DNA from: Desulfurococcus amylolyticus Z-533 | Lineage (GTDB): Archaea > Thermoproteota > Thermoprotei_A > Sulfolobales > Desulfurococcaceae | Reading direction: 5' to 3' | Length of the DNA stretch: 64,000 nt | Assembly (NCBI RefSeq): GCF_000513855.1 | Contig: NZ_KI911318.1 | Coordinates: 62,001 to 126,000 of the forward strand | Shown: in pieces, positions 63,838-64,000 of the stretch | Layout: every line of letters begins with the position of its first letter | Position numbering within the stretch: the first letter of the stretch is position 1 | Notes under the pieces: generated by a model | The model's input: only the letters and a program-made list of their open reading frames with translations | What the model was told of the DNA's origin: nothing | The model's database searches: none | Position numbers and translations under genes: made by a program

Positions 63838-64000
63838 TTAGCCACCGAGGAATTCCTCTATTATTAGGACACGGTTTCCACTTGTTATCTTCATAGTGTA
63901 GTCCTCTACGAGCCTGTCATCTACTAGTACTATGATGTTGTTTCCTGTAAGCTTGTCCCTGGCTGATTCCACCAGGTCTGCTACCCGGGCTTCCTCAGCA
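63838..64000 (-). CDS. Third Gly-Gly-ending beta-grasp protein (UBL3), 5' end outside window
   Basis: Only the last 53 residues are in the window; the frame is open to the edge. They read ADLVESARDKLTG, NIIVLVDDRLV, and SGNRVLIIEEFLGG with the terminal Gly-Gly before TAA. This strand arrangement and the LGG end fit the ubiquitin-like family of MoaD, ThiS and Urm1. Full length and start cannot be determined. The third such gene within 1.8 kb of the E1. Confidence 0.65.
   Translation of the reverse strand, partial: AEEARVADLVESARDKLTGNNIIVLVDDRLVEDYTMKITSGNRVLIIEEFLGG

Noticed and set aside
1-64000. CRISPR array, rRNA genes, RNase P RNA, SRP RNA
   Set aside because: No regularly spaced repeats and no gap large enough with recognisable conserved blocks for these RNAs.

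Overview
The window is chromosomal DNA from a hyperthermophilic crenarchaeon. The evidence is a split A'/A'' RNA polymerase with a single rpoB, RNA polymerase subunit D carrying two Fe-S motifs, RpoE/Spt4, aEF-1A/EF-2, Orc1/Cdc6, an archaeal exosome, KEOPS, crenarchaeal-style promoters (TATA about 25 nt upstream of a short leader), frequent GTG/TTG starts and an intron-containing tRNA. The gene set, moderate base composition, peptide/amino-acid metabolism genes (AGCS symporter, class III aminotransferase, GTP-PEPCK) and gene order point to Desulfurococcales, probably Desulfurococcaceae; I cannot fix the genus by eye. Almost the whole window is coding and the genes are mostly conserved information-processing genes.

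Layout. 1-2.8 kb: 5' part of a B-family DNA polymerase, aNAC and a beta-CASP RNase. 2.8-16.8 kb: tRNA-Asn (intron), EF-2, then the archaeal exosome superoperon on the minus strand (L15e, COG1325 RNA-binding protein, Rpp30, Pop5, [plus-strand C/D sRNA candidate and tRNA-Leu], proteasome alpha, SBDS, Rrp4, Rrp41, Rrp42, L37Ae, Brix protein, Pcc1, prefoldin beta, DUF3194), with YchF GTPase and a sugar nucleotidylyltransferase at its upstream end. 17-26.9 kb: minus-strand operons S6e-aIF2gamma-PIN, RpoE-Spt4-dephospho-CoA kinase-S24e-S27ae-Kae1-Bud32-XTPase, and S15-RecJ-like-Pcc1 paralog-S3Ae. A decayed IS605/TnpB element sits at the 3' end of S15. 27-30.6 kb: aIF5B, L24e, S28e, another IS605-like relic, an unlisted 42-aa gene, L7Ae. 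30.7-39.5 kb: the S13-S4-S11-RpoD-L18e-L13-S9-RpoN-S2 operon followed by Memo, IPP isomerase, a DUF2118-like protein and GltX. 39.8-51.6 kb: tRNA-Ser and the RpoH-B-A'-A''-L30e-NusA-S12-S7-EF1A-S10 operon, tRNA-Ala. 51.7-59 kb: Orc1/Cdc6, DUF99, PEPCK, divergent tRNA-Lys/tRNA-Gln, aminotransferase, a small membrane protein and an AGCS symporter with a perfect inverted-repeat operator candidate. 59-64 kb: a Tes-like radical SAM enzyme, Fap7/AK6 kinase, circularly permuted GTPase, and a ubiquitin-like/E1 cluster.

The most unusual part is the last 2 kb. An E1-like enzyme lacking the usual zinc and catalytic cysteines is flanked by three separate small genes whose products end in Gly-Gly; two have clear beta-grasp features and the third is cut by the window edge. 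Other items worth a look are a textbook-spaced C/D box sRNA at 11.16 kb, fossil TnpB sequence that seems to have extended ribosomal protein S15, the operator at the AGCS transporter, a RecJ/Cdc45-like protein without the DHH motif, and two Pcc1-type proteins alongside Kae1 and Bud32.
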